This document shows, in pieces, positions 1 to 14,451 of a stretch of 64,000 nucleotides of DNA; the first letter of the stretch is position 1, and each line of letters begins with the position of its first letter. Made by a program: the position numbers and the translations under genes. Location: positions 12,358,991 to 12,422,990 of the forward strand of contig NC_083646.1 in NCBI RefSeq assembly GCF_963576545.1. The letters run 5' to 3'. The notes under the pieces were generated by a model. That model had not been told where the DNA came from and searched no databases. It saw only the letters and a program-made list of their open reading frames with translations. The stretch is from Limanda limanda (Eukaryota > Chordata > Actinopteri > Pleuronectiformes > Pleuronectidae).

Positions 1-502
1 TTATGAAAGAGTAAATGAGAAAGAAACTTCAGAGGTGTAAGAAGAACACAAACACTCTGGACCTCCCACTGAGCTCCAATGAGCAGCGTCAGCCTTCATG
101 CCTCTGCCTCCCCTTTATTATCCCCTCGTCTCCCTCCTCTCTCATTCTCAACTTGTTTACTTTTCCTCTGCACTTCTTCACTACCTCCCTCGCTCCCCTC
201 GTCCTCCCCCACCCGCTTCCTCTCCGTGCAGCCGTTATGGCATCATGTCTCTCCGGTGCTACTTGCGCCTATATGAAGCCATTTGTACACATCGCTCTGC
301 TCCCCTTGCCGTGCCGTGCAAAGGGGCTAAACGCACCATTTAACAGTGACATGATGACGAGACGATGTGTTGTGTTAAAGTGCGACCAGTGAGAACACAC
401 ACAATCCTATCTTTACATAACCACTGTGCCACGAGCAAAGTGGGACAAGCCAGAGAGACAGGAAAACATTGGGAATGTGTGTTTTTGGCCTTTATATACA
501 CC

Positions 503-565
503 GTGTGTGTGTGTGTGTGTGAGTGTGTGTATGGTGTGTGTGTGTGTGTGTGTGCGTGTGTGTGT
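503..565. repeat. Imperfect (GT)n microsatellite
   Basis: GT run with GAG, ATG and GC interruptions. It generates the Cys/Val-rich spurious frames around it. Confidence 0.92.
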
Positions 566-3185
566 CAGAGGGCAGATTGATGGGGAAAGGTTTCATGGAA
601 ACACTGAAGCAATGGAGCGAGGGAGTCTGGATAGCGAGAGGAGACGGAGGAAGAAGAGGTTTGGTTCTTTATCGGCTCTTTCCAGCAAACAAGAGCCTCT
701 GTTTTCAAGCACATTTCAACTGGTTCTCGGGGGGATGAGGCTTTTTTAAAGGGAGCCTGCAAAGAGGATGCACAACTCCTTAAAATTCCTCTCCCTGGAA
801 CGGGTGACATATACAAAAGACACTTGACGTGCCACTCAAGAAATAAGTGTTACACAGGCTCATCTGTCCTGATCACCTCGTATCCCATTCTTCTTTTGTA
901 AGTGGACAGAGCTAGTGAACAAGGAGAGGATGCAAGTGAAAAACATGAGGCGGCACGATCTGGGAAAATAAGAAACAAGCAGACAGTTTGGTTTAATGAC
1001 GCAAAGGTCAATAAACAGTGGGAGAGGAGAGGAGATGGTGGATGTTGTGTAATTGCTTACTGATTATTAGAATTGTCCCTTTCATTGATTAGGAGCTCTG
1101 TCGTTTCCCAGCAAACTTAATTTCATGTTTTGCAATCAAATCCACTGTGCACTAATGTCAAGCAACATGAATGTTGAGCATCCATTTGTCGTCCCGGCTA
1201 ATCTACTGTGAAGATTATAATTATGTTTTTAATTTTTTTTGGCAATTATAATTTTCCAGCCATTCCATTATCTGAGGCTGTTTTCTTCTCTGCGTTTCCA
1301 CACGAGTCCTGAAATGACTGGTGAAAATCCACTGATGATGATATGTGTTGGAACAGGTTTCCAGCATGTTCGCAACTTTCTGCAGTCTCTTAATATTTTT
1401 TTCTAATAAGTTTAATTACTTTTCAAACCTTTTGTATCATTGCTTTAGCTGAGGTGACCGTGAAGCTGCTTTCAAACTGAAAGGCAAAACCCCAGAAAAT
1501 ATCTGGATTCCATCTTCTGGACATTCACCAGAGATCAGAAGTGAAAACAGCTTAACAGATGATCGTGCGGTGGATTTTCTCCTCCCTGACTTTTCCTGTC
1601 CAAGTGGCAAAGATTTTTAAGAAGCTTGGGAACCCCAGACTGTTTCCATTTTGTGGAGAATGCAGTGGTCGAAAGCATTTGCCTGATTTAAAGTCTCTTT
1701 CAAATATTACATCATAAAGATGCCTGTTTTCATCTGTAGCTCTGAGCTCTAATTACCCAAAAGAAGCATCTTGCCTTGGTTTGCTTAAAGATTTGTGTTG
1801 CCCGTCTGTTGGGTTGTGATTTTCCAGAGCGCAGCCTCACGCACGTCGAAGACAAAGAAGAGATTGTTTTTTTCCCCCTTAATTCACAATTTATGCATCC
1901 CTGCCTTCTTTTGTCTTCCCTCCTCCAGACTCACCATCTTCTTACAGCCTCTGCACATCTATAGTCCACCCACACTGCGGTGGTGTGATTAGAAAGGACA
2001 ATGTGGGTTTGACTGACAGCTTCACTCTCATTTTGCGGCACCTGTTTGGGGCGGGATGACTTGTTGACCTACCGTCGTTCTTATTGGTATACGTAAGGTT
2101 TTGTGACAATTCCCACAATGATCAAGTCTAATCAGCCAAAGGAATGAATCAAAAGAACCTTTCCTTTATTTAGAGAGGAGAACAAATTGAAACACCTAAT
2201 TACGGGTCTAGTTTTCTGTTTTAAATGTGTTGTGTTCATTCTTGCTTCGTCTAAAAATGAGCAGATTTATGAAAACACAACCTTAACTTGTTGTTGGCGA
2301 AACTCCAGACTCCAGCCTAACGTGAGAATGCTGATGCAACACTTTAAAAAAACAAATAATTATTGGCTTCCCATTCAGACTGACTGATTACTCTCTCTGA
2401 CTGAATAAGATGCCTCCACTGGGGTTTTTCTGTGCTGCTTGTAACTGAATGCGATTTAATGAGCCGGAGAGGTGTGGCGAGAAGTACTTAAAAATGTCTT
2501 TAACCATGCATCTTGAAATCGAATCAACAAAGAAGGGATGAAGATGTAAAAAATTTGAAGAAAACACCAATCAGATTGGAATCGGTCTTTTAAGTTTGAC
2601 TAGGTGAGGATATCTACTGAGTGAGAGCAGAGGATGATGCACCACCCACATGGTTCATATTGCAGTGGGGTAAATACAAGGGGGTTCTGGACAAATCTGC
2701 TTTCTCGACTTTTTGCTCAAAGCAGCAGCATCTGGCAACTTTGTGTGTCGGTCAATCAACTACATCCATGTTACAAACAGCAGCTGCTTTCAGACCTGCA
2801 CTGAACTGCGGATATTCTCCTGAAATGAAATAATATGATGCGTCTTGATATGTTTTTCCATCCCTTCTTATTCTTTCCTTCTGGTCCTGAACCACTTCTC
2901 CTCTTTGCTTCTCTGCAGTCATTTTTTAAAAATCGCCATCACACATCATGTCCCTCTCTTCTCCGCCATATTTAAACAATTCATTAGGATCATCTTTCAT
3001 TAGCTGGAGATATTAATAGACAGGCTATTAACGTAGGACGGAGCTCTGTGTCAGACCGTGTTACAGTTACCCTCTCTCTCCTTCCTCTGCCTCTCTCTCT
3101 CCGTTCAGTGCCTTCCCCTTCTCTCCCTACGCTCTGTCGTACCCCTTCGCCCGGCCCCAGCTTATCCAGTCTGATTCCCTACCTT

Positions 3186-3376
<191 letters not shown>

Positions 3377-5247
3377 CGTACGTTGTCGCTACAGGCCCAA
3401 ATCACTTCCCCGTGGCTTGTCCATCTAATCCTGTTTTCCATCATTCGGCACTCTCGTCTCTTTCTTCACACTCACATCATCGTGCTATTTCTCACCATAA
3501 ATTCCCTACCACCACCACACACCCCCCCCTTTTTTGGTCGCCACGCATCATTTAATAATACACTCTCATCCCCTCCGACCCATCTTTTCCTGTCTCGCTC
3601 ACGCTCGTTCACTTCAGCCGTGAACACACACTGATGCAGATGTATTAGGGAGAAACAGACTTTGTGTCAATCCGGCTTCTGTACATCCTTGCGTCTTAAA
3701 CTCGTCGTCATATTGCTTTCAAACATACAAACCAACGGACAGGAGTGAAAACCTCCCTAGTGGAGGAATAAGCCAGAGATGATCAGGTATAAAGTGTCTG
3801 TGAGCTGCCGAGCAGAAGGAAGAAGATAATGTCGTGTCCAAGCCTGAGCTGCCTCACTCAGAATCACTGTGGGTGCAGGTTAAATGCTGGAATGACTTGA
3901 CCCCGGAGACCAGCGTGAAAGCGAGGAGCGCGGCTGTAGAATGAGAAACTAATGCTCAACTTGAACAATCTCAGTGGGTCTTTTATGAAATATTTCACCT
4001 TGAATTTGTTTTCTAAAATTGCATTAGGCTGACATGAGAACGACCGACTGCAATACTTCAAAAAGAGAAGTCAGTGTGATATATAGAAAGTAAAAGATGC
4101 TTTATTTTTCAGGTGGAAATCATCTACTTGATATGAAACAACGACAACAAATAAAAAGCAATTCATGTTGACATAAGTTCAGCCTTTCTCTCCATCCTTT
4201 GTCATCTACCGCTTCACCCAGACACTCGCTCCCCTCTTTATTCCGCACTAACGACCTCTCGGTCCATCTCTCTATCTTTAACAAATTCCCTCATTTCGTC
4301 CCAATCATCTTATCTCTCGGCTTATCGCTCCTCCATTGTGATCTTGTGACCCCCCCAAAGAGAGAGAGAGAGAGCGGTTGAGGGAGAGACGGTGTGAGAA
4401 TGGGGAATAAGAGAGAGGGGGAACCCGGAGAGAGCGGCCGAGGGTGAGGTTTCGATTTTGCAGCAGACAAATAGGCTGACTTTACGTAGGTAACCTCTGT
4501 AAATGGGTTTTCGATCTCTAATTCTCAACAGATCTCTATAAACGATTACATAAAGAGGCGTGTGAGATAGAGGACAAAAAGAGACACACAGAGAAGAGGA
4601 CAGAGAGGAAGCAGAGAGAGGGAGAGTCTGAGATGAACAACTACATTAAAATTGACAAATCACCTCCGAATTTCCCGGTGGTTTCTCTCTCTGGTCGATG
4701 AATCAGAGAATTTACACTGACTCCTACATTCAACAACACATAAACAGATATACACATATGGCTGACACTAAATATAGTCGGATGTGTGACCCAATAGGTT
4801 TCCTATTTTTTTTTTTACAGCTATTCGCATACAAACTCCAGACAAATATGTTATCTAGATTTTCTTATGGAATGATTCATCTTAATAGGGCGGTTAACAT
4901 TTTTAAGGTGAGACACAAAGAAGCACACAGACAATTTCAAACCAGTAACTGGTATTAACATCTGACTGAGTGATCCAGTCAGACCAGGTATAGGTTTCAA
5001 CGGGTGGTCTTGGACACGTGGGGCCACATATAACACAAATACCTCCTGGGCCACATATGAAAGATCGGCAACTGACGTCCTGGGACAAGTATTTAGTCAA
5101 AAATAATTTTACGCTTCTCGGTGCCCATAACTTAGTAACCACAGCTACAATATCAACACCGATCAGTCTTTAATTACTGATTATTTTCCGAAATTGGTCA
5201 AACTCTTTTCCTACCATACGGTCTCCTTTTACTTTCCCTCACACCCA

Positions 5248-5249
<2 letters not shown>

Positions 5250-5339
<90 letters not shown>
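5250..5339. repeat. (CA)n microsatellite
   Basis: A perfect CA run of about 64 bp continues into imperfect CA with CG interruptions (GCACACGCGC). CA/GT runs of this length can form Z-DNA. Confidence 0.95.
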
Positions 5340-6649
5340 ATTATTTGCATATAGAGCAGGAAAGTAAGACTTGACCACAAGTGGTCACAGGAGAAGCATT
5401 CAGGTGAGAACAGACAAACACGCTGTTCACTCGTGACGGATGTTGACAGCAGGTCTGAACAGGGCCTCGGAGCAGACATTTAAAAATATGAAATGTTCAC
5501 CGGGAGCAAAAAGAAGAGTAACAGACTGAGGCGGTCAAAACTTGTAGTGTTGAAAACAACTTCATTGGGAAAGCAACCCATTTCAGCCAGTGGGCACTTG
5601 ACTGACTTAGCATTTCCCTCCTATAACAGGATCAGACTCACAATGGATAAAAACAGGATGGAAATCAATGCAGCAGAACCAGAGGTATCGCCTCCCTACC
5701 TGCAATGCAACTTTACCAAACTCATTGATCTATCATCCATTTTTTATGCTTTTCCAATGCAGAGCGGTGGGGGGTTGAAGTCCATCACACCATCGATTGC
5801 ATGTGAGGTGGGGGGGCACGGTGAACAGAAGATTCAAACTGACATCTACGAGCTCAAATAGGAGTTTGAAGTTCACCTGAAAACTCCTCTGGACAGTGGA
5901 AGGAAACCAGAGAGTCTGGAGGAGACTTGTATACTCCCTGGAAGAATTTCATTCATAGAAAAAGAAAGTAAAGAATTGATTAGTGTATTTATGTTTGAAA
6001 CACTATGATTCATGTATTATATAAATAATTTTTAAGCTTCAGTCAAGAGAACAGAATAATGAGTGTGAAAGCAGGAGCGTGAGTGAGGCAGACAAGCAGC
6101 AAAGGGTCGGAAGTGAACAACTTGCGAAGCAGGGCGGCCCCATTTCTATATTTTTACCGAATTATACATCTGGTGCTGATCCGTCTATGACTAATAAATC
6201 CATTTTGGGTTAAAGTAACTAATTAGGCTAAAATGCAAAACATGCACCGCTTCTCTAATGAAAGGTTTTGCATTTTTATATGAAATTATACAGGAAATTC
6301 AACACCAACAATTTGCCACCTTGGTCTTTGCAAAAGTACAATTACATTTTTCACAATTTTCTATCGTCTACGTTTACAGTTAATCTAAAAAAGAAAAAGT
6401 AATCAACAGACTGATCAATAATGGAAATAACTACATCTAAAAACTGCAATATGTTCTAGATTAACACGCGAGCTCTCGTCAAACAACACGCACATTAACA
6501 AGCAGGTAATCGCTCAGAAATCACCTCTATCTCATTTCAAGGAGAATTTCTCTTTGGTTCGTCAGCGTGTGAATCAGCAGATATAAAGTCATAATGACGG
6601 AGAGTTGGAAGGCGGTGGAGAGAGGGAGAATGATAGAGAGAGGTAGCGT

Positions 6650-6870
6650 TTCGCCTTCTTCCCCTAATAAGCGTGATCAGTACTTTCTGTTTATTCGGTC
6701 TCCGTCCCAAATTGCTTCTAGGTGCGGCTTGTTCAAAAAGTAATTCTCCTCCACCATATTTAATTGTTTTATTGTGTCATTACTTCATGTTGCCGGAGCA
6801 TTAACACGCCGCTCATTCCACCGTGCCTATTAAACTGTAATGGCTCTACAAAGCAATATACGTTGTGATC
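6650..6870. other. Candidate conserved non-coding element
   Basis: High-complexity, microsatellite-free block with several ATTA/TAAT cores (TTTAATTGTTTTATTGTGTC, CATTAACACGCC, CCTATTAAACTGTAATGG) between repeat-rich flanks. Its texture resembles conserved enhancers in developmental genes, but conservation cannot be judged from one sequence. Confidence 0.25.
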
Positions 6871-7255
6871 AGATGTACACACGCACACAAACACCGGCCC
6901 AACGCACACACGCCATTAAGCGCCAATGGTGCTGGGGATTGATATGAGGCAATATTGCGGGTGAGCAATCTGATGAAGTGTGCAGAAACAGTCATTAGCT
7001 GAGTCCTCGTCCCAGCTCAGTTTACCACACACTTAACGTCTTAACAAAAGGAGCCGCGTTGCTTTCACACTGCAGCGGCTTCTAATCATTTGCTGAAACA
7101 CTATCAGAACTACAGCATGCACACACGCTCAATTTGTCACTCGCTCACACAACCTGAAACACACAAACACGCCCGGTTGCCTCTCGGCTGTTGAGGCAAA
7201 CTGTGGAGAGAGTTTGAGAGTAAGTGCATACATTACGGCGCTTGAGAGTGTGAGC

Positions 7256-7258
<3 letters not shown>

Positions 7259-7333
<75 letters not shown>
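7259..7333. repeat. (AG)n microsatellite
   Basis: Perfect AG run of 75 bp ending in an AAAG variant. It lies inside the presumed efna3 intron 1. Confidence 0.95.
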
Positions 7334-7337
<4 letters not shown>

Positions 7338-7756
7338 AAGCCTCAAATGTTTCTGTGAGTGTGAGAGGAAGTAATAAAATGAGTGGAGTGCGTTTGTCTG
7401 CAGCGAGAGGGATGATGGATTGTTGAGGAGCGGCAGGTGAAGCCGAATATCTCCCTACAGCTCCGGTCATAAAGCAAGAGAGCAGCCTCCTCTCCAACAA
7501 CACAATGAGATCAAATAACCTCCAGTGCCTCGGAGCACACACACACACACACACAGACTCACACAGACTCACACTCCGAGGTGAAGGCAGCATCAGTGGC
7601 TGGCACTGATATTGAGGCTTCCTCTGTTTTGAAACATCCATCATATTCTTGAGCAGAAAGAGAGGCTATGAAACCATAGAGGCGAGCGCTCTGACACACG
7701 CCTCGCCCCCCCCCATCCCGGAGAAAAACACATATAAGCTCACATGCACGGGGAGC

Positions 7757-7784
7757 CACACACACACACACACACACACACACA
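7757..7784. repeat. (CA)n microsatellite
   Basis: Perfect CA run of about 28 bp. A shorter CA run lies at about 7536-7554. Confidence 0.9.
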
Positions 7785-7985
7785 GATAAATACACAGCCG
7801 TCCGTGAAGTGTGCAGCTGAGAGGAGGTGAAGTAAGATGAACAAGCAGGAGAGGAGGTTGAAGTAGAAGAACAAATCCGAGTGAGAAGAGGGGGAAGGAG
7901 AGAAAGAAACCAGAGTGCTCGAGCGGATGGAGGGTCACTGATGGGAAACACTCTCCAGCACCATGAGGGGGATTAGGACCCAGGG

Positions 7986-7988
<3 letters not shown>

Positions 7989-8056
<68 letters not shown>
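7989..8056. repeat. (GT)n microsatellite
   Basis: Perfect GT run of 68 bp abutting the left end of the TTAGGG-like repeat at 8057. Shorter GT runs lie at 8651-8676 and 8813-8838 in the same cluster. Confidence 0.95.
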
Positions 8057-8058
<2 letters not shown>

Positions 8059-8812
8059 AATTACTTGTCCAGCTTTTCAGTGGTTAAATTTAGGGTTAGG
8101 TTATTGGTAAGTGTTAGCGTGAGATAGGCACTGGTCATGGTTTGGGTAAGTCTATGTGTGTGTGTGTGTCTATGTCTTTGTGAGGACCATATTGAGCCTG
8201 GACCTTTTGGAGGACATTTTGGGAATGTGAGGACATTTTGGTCTGTCCTCACATTCTGACCAACTTTCAATGGACTATTGAGCGTTAAGAATTGCTCTTA
8301 AGGTTAGAATTCAGAGTGATTAAGGCCAATTCCTAGTTTCAATATTTAGTGGTCCACTGTGGTCCTCACGACGTAAACGTCCATGTGCAAAAACGCTCTT
8401 ATACACAGAGGAAAAAAATATATCCACCTATTGAAAGGGATTTGTGGAATCTGAGGAACGCCATCTCATTTAAGTATGAGTGGAAACATAAGCATGCACA
8501 TGTGATCAGACCGAGTATGCGACTGGTGACGGACAAGGACGGTGGAAAGTACGCTTAAGGGTTAGGCATTTAGTTGTTATGGTTACAGTTAGAGTAAGGG
8601 GCTAGGGAGTGTATTTACTTAGATAAAAATACAAGGTTGTGTGTGTCTCTGTGTGTGTGTGTGTGTGTGTGTGTGTTGTATCTCTAACTCTAACCCTCTG
8701 ACTTTAACCCTGACTAATTGCTTGACCAGCTTGTCAGTGGTTAAGTTTAGAGTTAGATCATTGCTAAGTTAAGCATTAGGGTTAGGAAAGTGGAGGTCAT
8801 TGTTGGGATAAT
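8057..8812. repeat. Teleost 'gtgaggaccat' repeat with TTAGGG-like stretches and flanking direct duplicates
   Basis: Between two GT tracts lie TGTGAGGACCATATTGAGCC, GGACCTTTTGGAGGACATTT, repeated TTAGGG-like sequence and TTAGGCATTTAGTTGTTATG, phrases of a repeat I know from many fish genomes. The two ends duplicate each other: 8057-8160 (CTTGTCCAGCTTTTCAGTGG) and 8714-8812 (CTTGACCAGCTTGTCAGTGG) run in parallel, each entering a GT tract. The TTAGGG matches are part of this repeat and do not indicate a telomere. Confidence 0.65.
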
Positions 8813-9182
8813 CTGTGTGTGTGTGTGTGTGTTTGTGTGAAAAAGACAGAAAGAAAGGAGGAATAGCATCAATCTTGCTGAGGCTGATCGTTTCTTTTTT
8901 TCATAACAATAAACCTGTGAGCAAGGCATTTTACAACCAGCATCCGTCACAAAGCCTTGACACCACCACAGTCCTTCTCCCTTTCTGTCCCCGACAGTCA
9001 TTAACCGGCCTCTCTGACTTCTCACTTCACTGTGGCATTGTGTGTATGCGCTCGTTTGTGTGTGTCCTTCCACATGTGAGACTCCCCATTGCTATACAAT
9101 GTGTGCGGAATTTCATGCTATAATCGGTTGGGGACCGGAACACACGGCAAACAAAGCGACCCACACAATCCCTTCACATACA

Positions 9183-9184
<2 letters not shown>

Positions 9185-9228
<44 letters not shown>
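9185..9228. repeat. (CA)n microsatellite
   Basis: CA run of about 40 bp with a single CG interruption, inside the presumed efna3 intron. Confidence 0.93.
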
Positions 9229-9229
<1 letters not shown>

Positions 9230-12200
9230 TGCTTTACAGAGACACACACACCTTCCGAACAGGCTGGTGAGATGCAGTGAGCTTTCAGATTCTGCACTTT
9301 GCCCTTTTCTGCAGATGGCCAATTACATGATCAGATGTTGTCCCGCTACAGCACGGCCACACACGAAATGAGACATGTTCAAATGCTCCCCCGCCACGGA
9401 AGAGACACACACACACACGGAATCAGAGAACTCTGGATCATAAAAACCTCCAGCAGAATGGGTCTAAGGGGCTAATTTAGGATTAGGGTGCCTGATGCTA
9501 AAACTGCCGAAAACATGCTCACATTGATATGGAAATGTGACCAATGTAGCGCTGGCGTTAATGGGTAAAAACAGTTATTTAACTGGAGAAAAAAAAAAAA
9601 ATAGTGCGTAGTACAAGCGAGCGTAGACACACGGAGAGAGATATATGCATATGAATGGCATGCGAGAGATCTGTCCCCAGAGCTTTCGGCTGTGCCTATC
9701 AAAGGCTCGACTCTCCCAGAGACCAGTCCGGGCCCAGCATTACACACTTAGCATTAGAATACATCAATGGCAGAGAAATGGAGGCACGCAGGCTTTCATA
9801 CGCCGAGGACCCACCTTCAGCCTCTATCTTCCCCTTTTCACTCCCTCTTTGGTCCATCCCAGCCCTCCTCCCCCACCGTTAGCCCTCTCCTATTATCTCC
9901 CGCTCCTCATACACCCCCCCATCTCCCTCTCCGTCTTAAGACCCCACCACCGTCCCCCCTTCCTCCCCAGAAGGAAGCCTTTTTAACCGTGACCACAACT
10001 CCGAGCTGCATGGACCGTGACCACATAGCCATACAACACCAGATAGGCTGTGTGTGTGTGTCTGTGTGTGTGTGTGCGTGTGCGTGTGACTGACATAAAA
10101 TAGTCATCGTTAGTCCTGCCACTGCTCAGTCACCCTCAGTGTTGTGAGCGTCTGAACAGCCTGTCTCCAGATCCCGTTCAGCTCTGTAGGCTTCGCTGCC
10201 CGGTCATCAGCATTCGCCCCGACACTCCAGTGACTAACTGACAAACTCCTCTTAATGGAATCAAACTTGGCCCATCAGACGTGTGTCAGTGCATGTGTTT
10301 GTGTTTGTGTGTGTACGGGCCCTCGTCACTTGTCTGTCGATACCCAGAGACAGACTTCAGCCGGAGAGCAGGCGAGAGGAGCGAGAAAACCCAGCTCTCC
10401 GTTTCTCTCTAATCACTAATGACAAACCTGCTACCAAGAGTCAGTCTGGCACCTGACGACGCATGATAACCTCTCAGCTCTCTGCCAATACTAAGTGACG
10501 GACTGGAGGCCATCTGCAAGTGTGTGTGTGTGTGTTTGTGAGTGTGTGTGTGGGCTGAGTGACAGATTCAAACAAGAACGGCAAATCAAACTGCGCCCTC
10601 CCGCCCCCTCGGGCTCCGGTTTCCAATGACAAAGCAAGAAGTCTATGGCCAATATCTCACCTGTCTTCCTCATCTTCCTCTCTCCGTTGCCCTTTTACTT
10701 TCCCCATCCTTTACTTTTAGCCATCGATTTTCTCCTTCCTTCCTCCCGTCCTTCCACTCTATCGCATTCTCCGCTCCCTTCTGCATCGTTTAAAAAGCCG
10801 CCCTTCTCCTCCAGATCATCCATTTCCTCCCCGCGGCGTAATAATGAGGTTAACACTGCATTGTGGCTTGTACTCTGACTGGCTAATATCTCTAATTGCA
10901 TTGTAATGATATCAAAGGCCATCTACAGAGTGTGTCATGTGATATAATAGTCCCACAACGCAGGAAGGTTGAAACCGGTGCACTCTTCTTTTACATGGCT
11001 CTTCCACTCTGCAGCTTTAGTATTTAACTCATCATGGAAACTTGTGATGTTGTGGATGTGATGCTGGAGGAGATATGTAACCTCGCACCCATACTAAAAG
11101 TTTACATATCAACATTAGAAACTGGTTCTTTCTAAAACTTTAAAAGTGATTGAGGGCGTGGAAAGTAAAGACCGGCTCCTGGACTCACACAACCGCAGGT
11201 GTCATTGCCAATATCGATGAAGGTGACAAAGTCGCCTGTTGAAAATATTGCTTGTCCAAATCGAAAATATAATCGGACAACAATTCTCATCTCTGCACAT
11301 ATTTAGTCTCAACCAGCAGCTAAAGCCAACAACAGCAATGTATGAACTGTTTAGATTTCAAAGTTAAAGGGGGTATTGGAATATGGTCAACACATGTGAC
11401 GTCACACTTGATAAAAAAAGAAATTGCATTTCTTAAAAAGTAAATAACATTTCCAAGCCACATGTTTGCTAAGTGTAATTGGTTTTGTGCCACTCAATCT
11501 AAACTGTATGAATTCAATAATCTATTTATGTGTATATAAACCCATATATACATTCACAAATGTTTGGCAGATAAGTTTTATATTTGTTTTGGTTGTTAAA
11601 GTTATTTCAAAACTACTGCTGCCATTTTGACTTTGACAACACTGTTTCCTAGACCACGACTTCACCCTTAATTTAACAAGCAGTGACATCGCTCAGGTTT
11701 TAGTGATGCAAACCAATTTAGTCAATCATTTGTCTGTGACTTGAAGAACTAATGACAAACTTAATAATGGGTTCATGAAAAGCTGGTGCAGCTCAGCACA
11801 CGAGAAGTTTGCCTGTTTGTCAGGGAATTATAGATCTGTTTTTTTTCTCTTGTCCTTGATAAGTTTTGTTTTTGATTGAGTAAAAGAAGTAGAAATCGAA
11901 TATCTGAAAACAAAGTACAATGTTAAACATCGTCACAAAGCTGTAAAAGATTAAATAAAACAGCAATCTGTAAAAATTATGATTGAAGCAAACTGTGACG
12001 AAGAGCAAGCAATCAATGTCAATGTTGGGTATTGGCAAGCTTTCAACATTCCCTGCTGCTGATGCGTTCTGGGTTGAGATTAAAACACACAGCCTCACAC
12101 CTGAGAACAACTTTAAATGGGAAAACCAGAGTAGGACAGAGAGATAAAGCAGGAACGAGACGTATACAAACAAACACCGGCTTTAAATGCACCTCGGGAC

Positions 12201-12244
12201 ACAGGTTCATGAGCGAGCTTACACTTCTTCCCTTTTCGCATTTA

Positions 12245-12560
12245 GCATTGAGTTAGCATTGACTCCCCACTGAATGGCCCTGTGGAGGCGCGGGGGCGAT
12301 GCTAACCGGGAGGCTCTATCGCCGGCGGCCCTGCTCCTTGGCGGAGTGGCCACGGCAGCATTGATATGGTAATGTCCGGGACGTTTCAGGGCCAAAGCTT
12401 GGGACCGGAGGCGCTCTGTGATCCTCCAAGCCCCAAAAAGGACAGATCTCTAGGGCATTGTGATTTCCCCAGTCAAGGCCCTGAGTGATCAGGATAAGCC
12501 CGTCCATGCCGCTTTAGTGCTGTCACTCAGGCGCCATTGTGGTCATGTGAACGGCAATTT
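12245..12560. other. CpG-dense complex block, candidate regulatory element
   Basis: About a dozen CpGs fall within roughly 130 bp (12285-12415: GGCGCGGGGGCG, CGCCGGCGGCC, GTCCGGGACG). They are followed by a complex sequence with GGCGCCATTGTGGTCATGTG, while the surroundings are AT-rich and CpG-poor. No convincing protein was found on either strand. It could be an intronic CpG island, an enhancer or an alternative promoter. Confidence 0.3.
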
Positions 12561-14451
12561 TCATCACAATTGACCTCAGTTTTGGCAGTACTGTTCTGCA
12601 GGGCCCTCCTTTCTCTATTCTTCGGTGCCCTCCCCTTCTTCCCCTTCCATCAATGATTTTTTTTTTCTCAGTCTACTCTTTCTTGTGTGCTCTCTCTGTC
12701 CCCTTTTTCCCCTTCAGCATCAACAGAGGCCAAACAGATATGACCAGCGCAGAGTTAAACTGGTCTCTCTTTGCTTATCCGCTCCCGTCTCTGCAGCACG
12801 ATCCGCTCTAAGAGGAGCCTTTGATTATCTGAAGCGATACTGTCGGAAAAAATTACAACGCGGGATGCTATACATATGCTGGGATCTACTCTTCACCTCA
12901 GGGGGGAGGAAAAACACTCAGCATGTGTGGTTTCAGAAAAAATGCATAACACACACAGCGCGTGGGCGGATGGGTGTCGTCATTTGGCGTTTTATTCATT
13001 CACAGTTTTACAAAACATAGGAGTGTATGGTTTGTGTTTTCCTGTGCTGAGGGGTGGATGTGATGTCTGTGGTTCGCCTCTTGCTCCGCTTTATTTGATC
13101 AGGGCTAGAAGAAAATAACAATGAACTCCCATGAGGAAATCTGGAGGAGGTAATGACAGATATTGTCCCCATGAAACGAGTTTTCCCAACGTGTGTCTGT
13201 GTGTGTGTGTGTGTAGGTTTAAAAGTGAGGAATATGCATATGTATGGGTCTAATACATCTGGGTAATGTGTGTGGGTGGTATGCTTGTAGGCTGTGGGCC
13301 ATTCACATGGCTTTTCTTTCTGCACCCCCCACACACACACACATATATATTTATGCACATACTAGGGTGGGAGGAGAGTTTTCCTGGCTGCCTATAACTC
13401 GGCTCTATCAACACAACACATCCCATTTCGCAACATCTCCTCCCACATCTCCTCCCCCCCCTCCACCACCTTTATTTTCTCCCTCTCCCGGGAAGTGACA
13501 CAGAATTCTTTTTAACTGCAGCACATTCATTACACCCCCCCCCCCATGCACCACCCCCTCCACCGGCTTTTCTCCACCGCCGAGCCCTTGTTCTCTCCCC
13601 CTCGATCGTACATGTTGAAATATAGTCAGAACTCCGGCAGCAGCCCTGGACTTTCATTAAAAACACGATCGCGGAGCAGGAGCGAGACGTCGACGGTGTG
13701 AGATAGTAAACACTCATTCATATGCAGTTCTTACTACGGCGGTGCGAGCAGGATCCCTGAGCCTCAAAGCTTCGGAGCAGAGAGCAGCGCCTACAGACAG
13801 CGTGGGTGTGAGCACTGAGGCCAACCGGCATCACCAGCTCTCAGACATCCTCGTGCTCCCCTCCTCCACCGACAGCAGCTGACTCTGTGCAGTGTATATA
13901 TGGCTATACAAGTAAAAGCATGTGAACGTAAAAAAAAAATACTACTAAATGCACATCAAAAAGTCATGAATATATATTTATGACACACACACGCATACAT
14001 ATACACCTCACAGATAATGTTAGAAGAATGGAGAATACCTATACACAGCAAGTCAATAGACATTTGTCAATTGCCATTTGACGCAAAGTTGCAAATCAAT
14101 GGCCGGTGTTGCTTTGTGGTAGTATTGGATTTTTCAACGACTGTGAAGGGTAAATTGCATTTTTCAGGAATTTAATTCAATGCACGAGACAAAAACTACT
14201 TTTCCGTTTGGGTATTTAATCAATGGAGGATGATTTCTCAGTAAATTCTGCACCTTAAAAACATTTGTAGTACTTGATGCTTCCCTGTTAAACCAAACAA
14301 CCCCCTGTACTCACCTCATTAGCATAAATCAAGTGGGTCACAATGGATCGAAATAACGTTTCACTTTCCTTTCAATATTATTTCTTAAAAGTCAATATTT
14401 ATATGATTATTGTAAAGTAAAACTAACATGGCACTCAGTAGGAAACCTCCA

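Noticed and set aside
5493..5861. 122-codon frame as a possible exon
   Set aside because: Mixed composition, but no domain recognised, no supporting splice pattern and no ephrin similarity. Frames of this length arise by chance in 64 kb.
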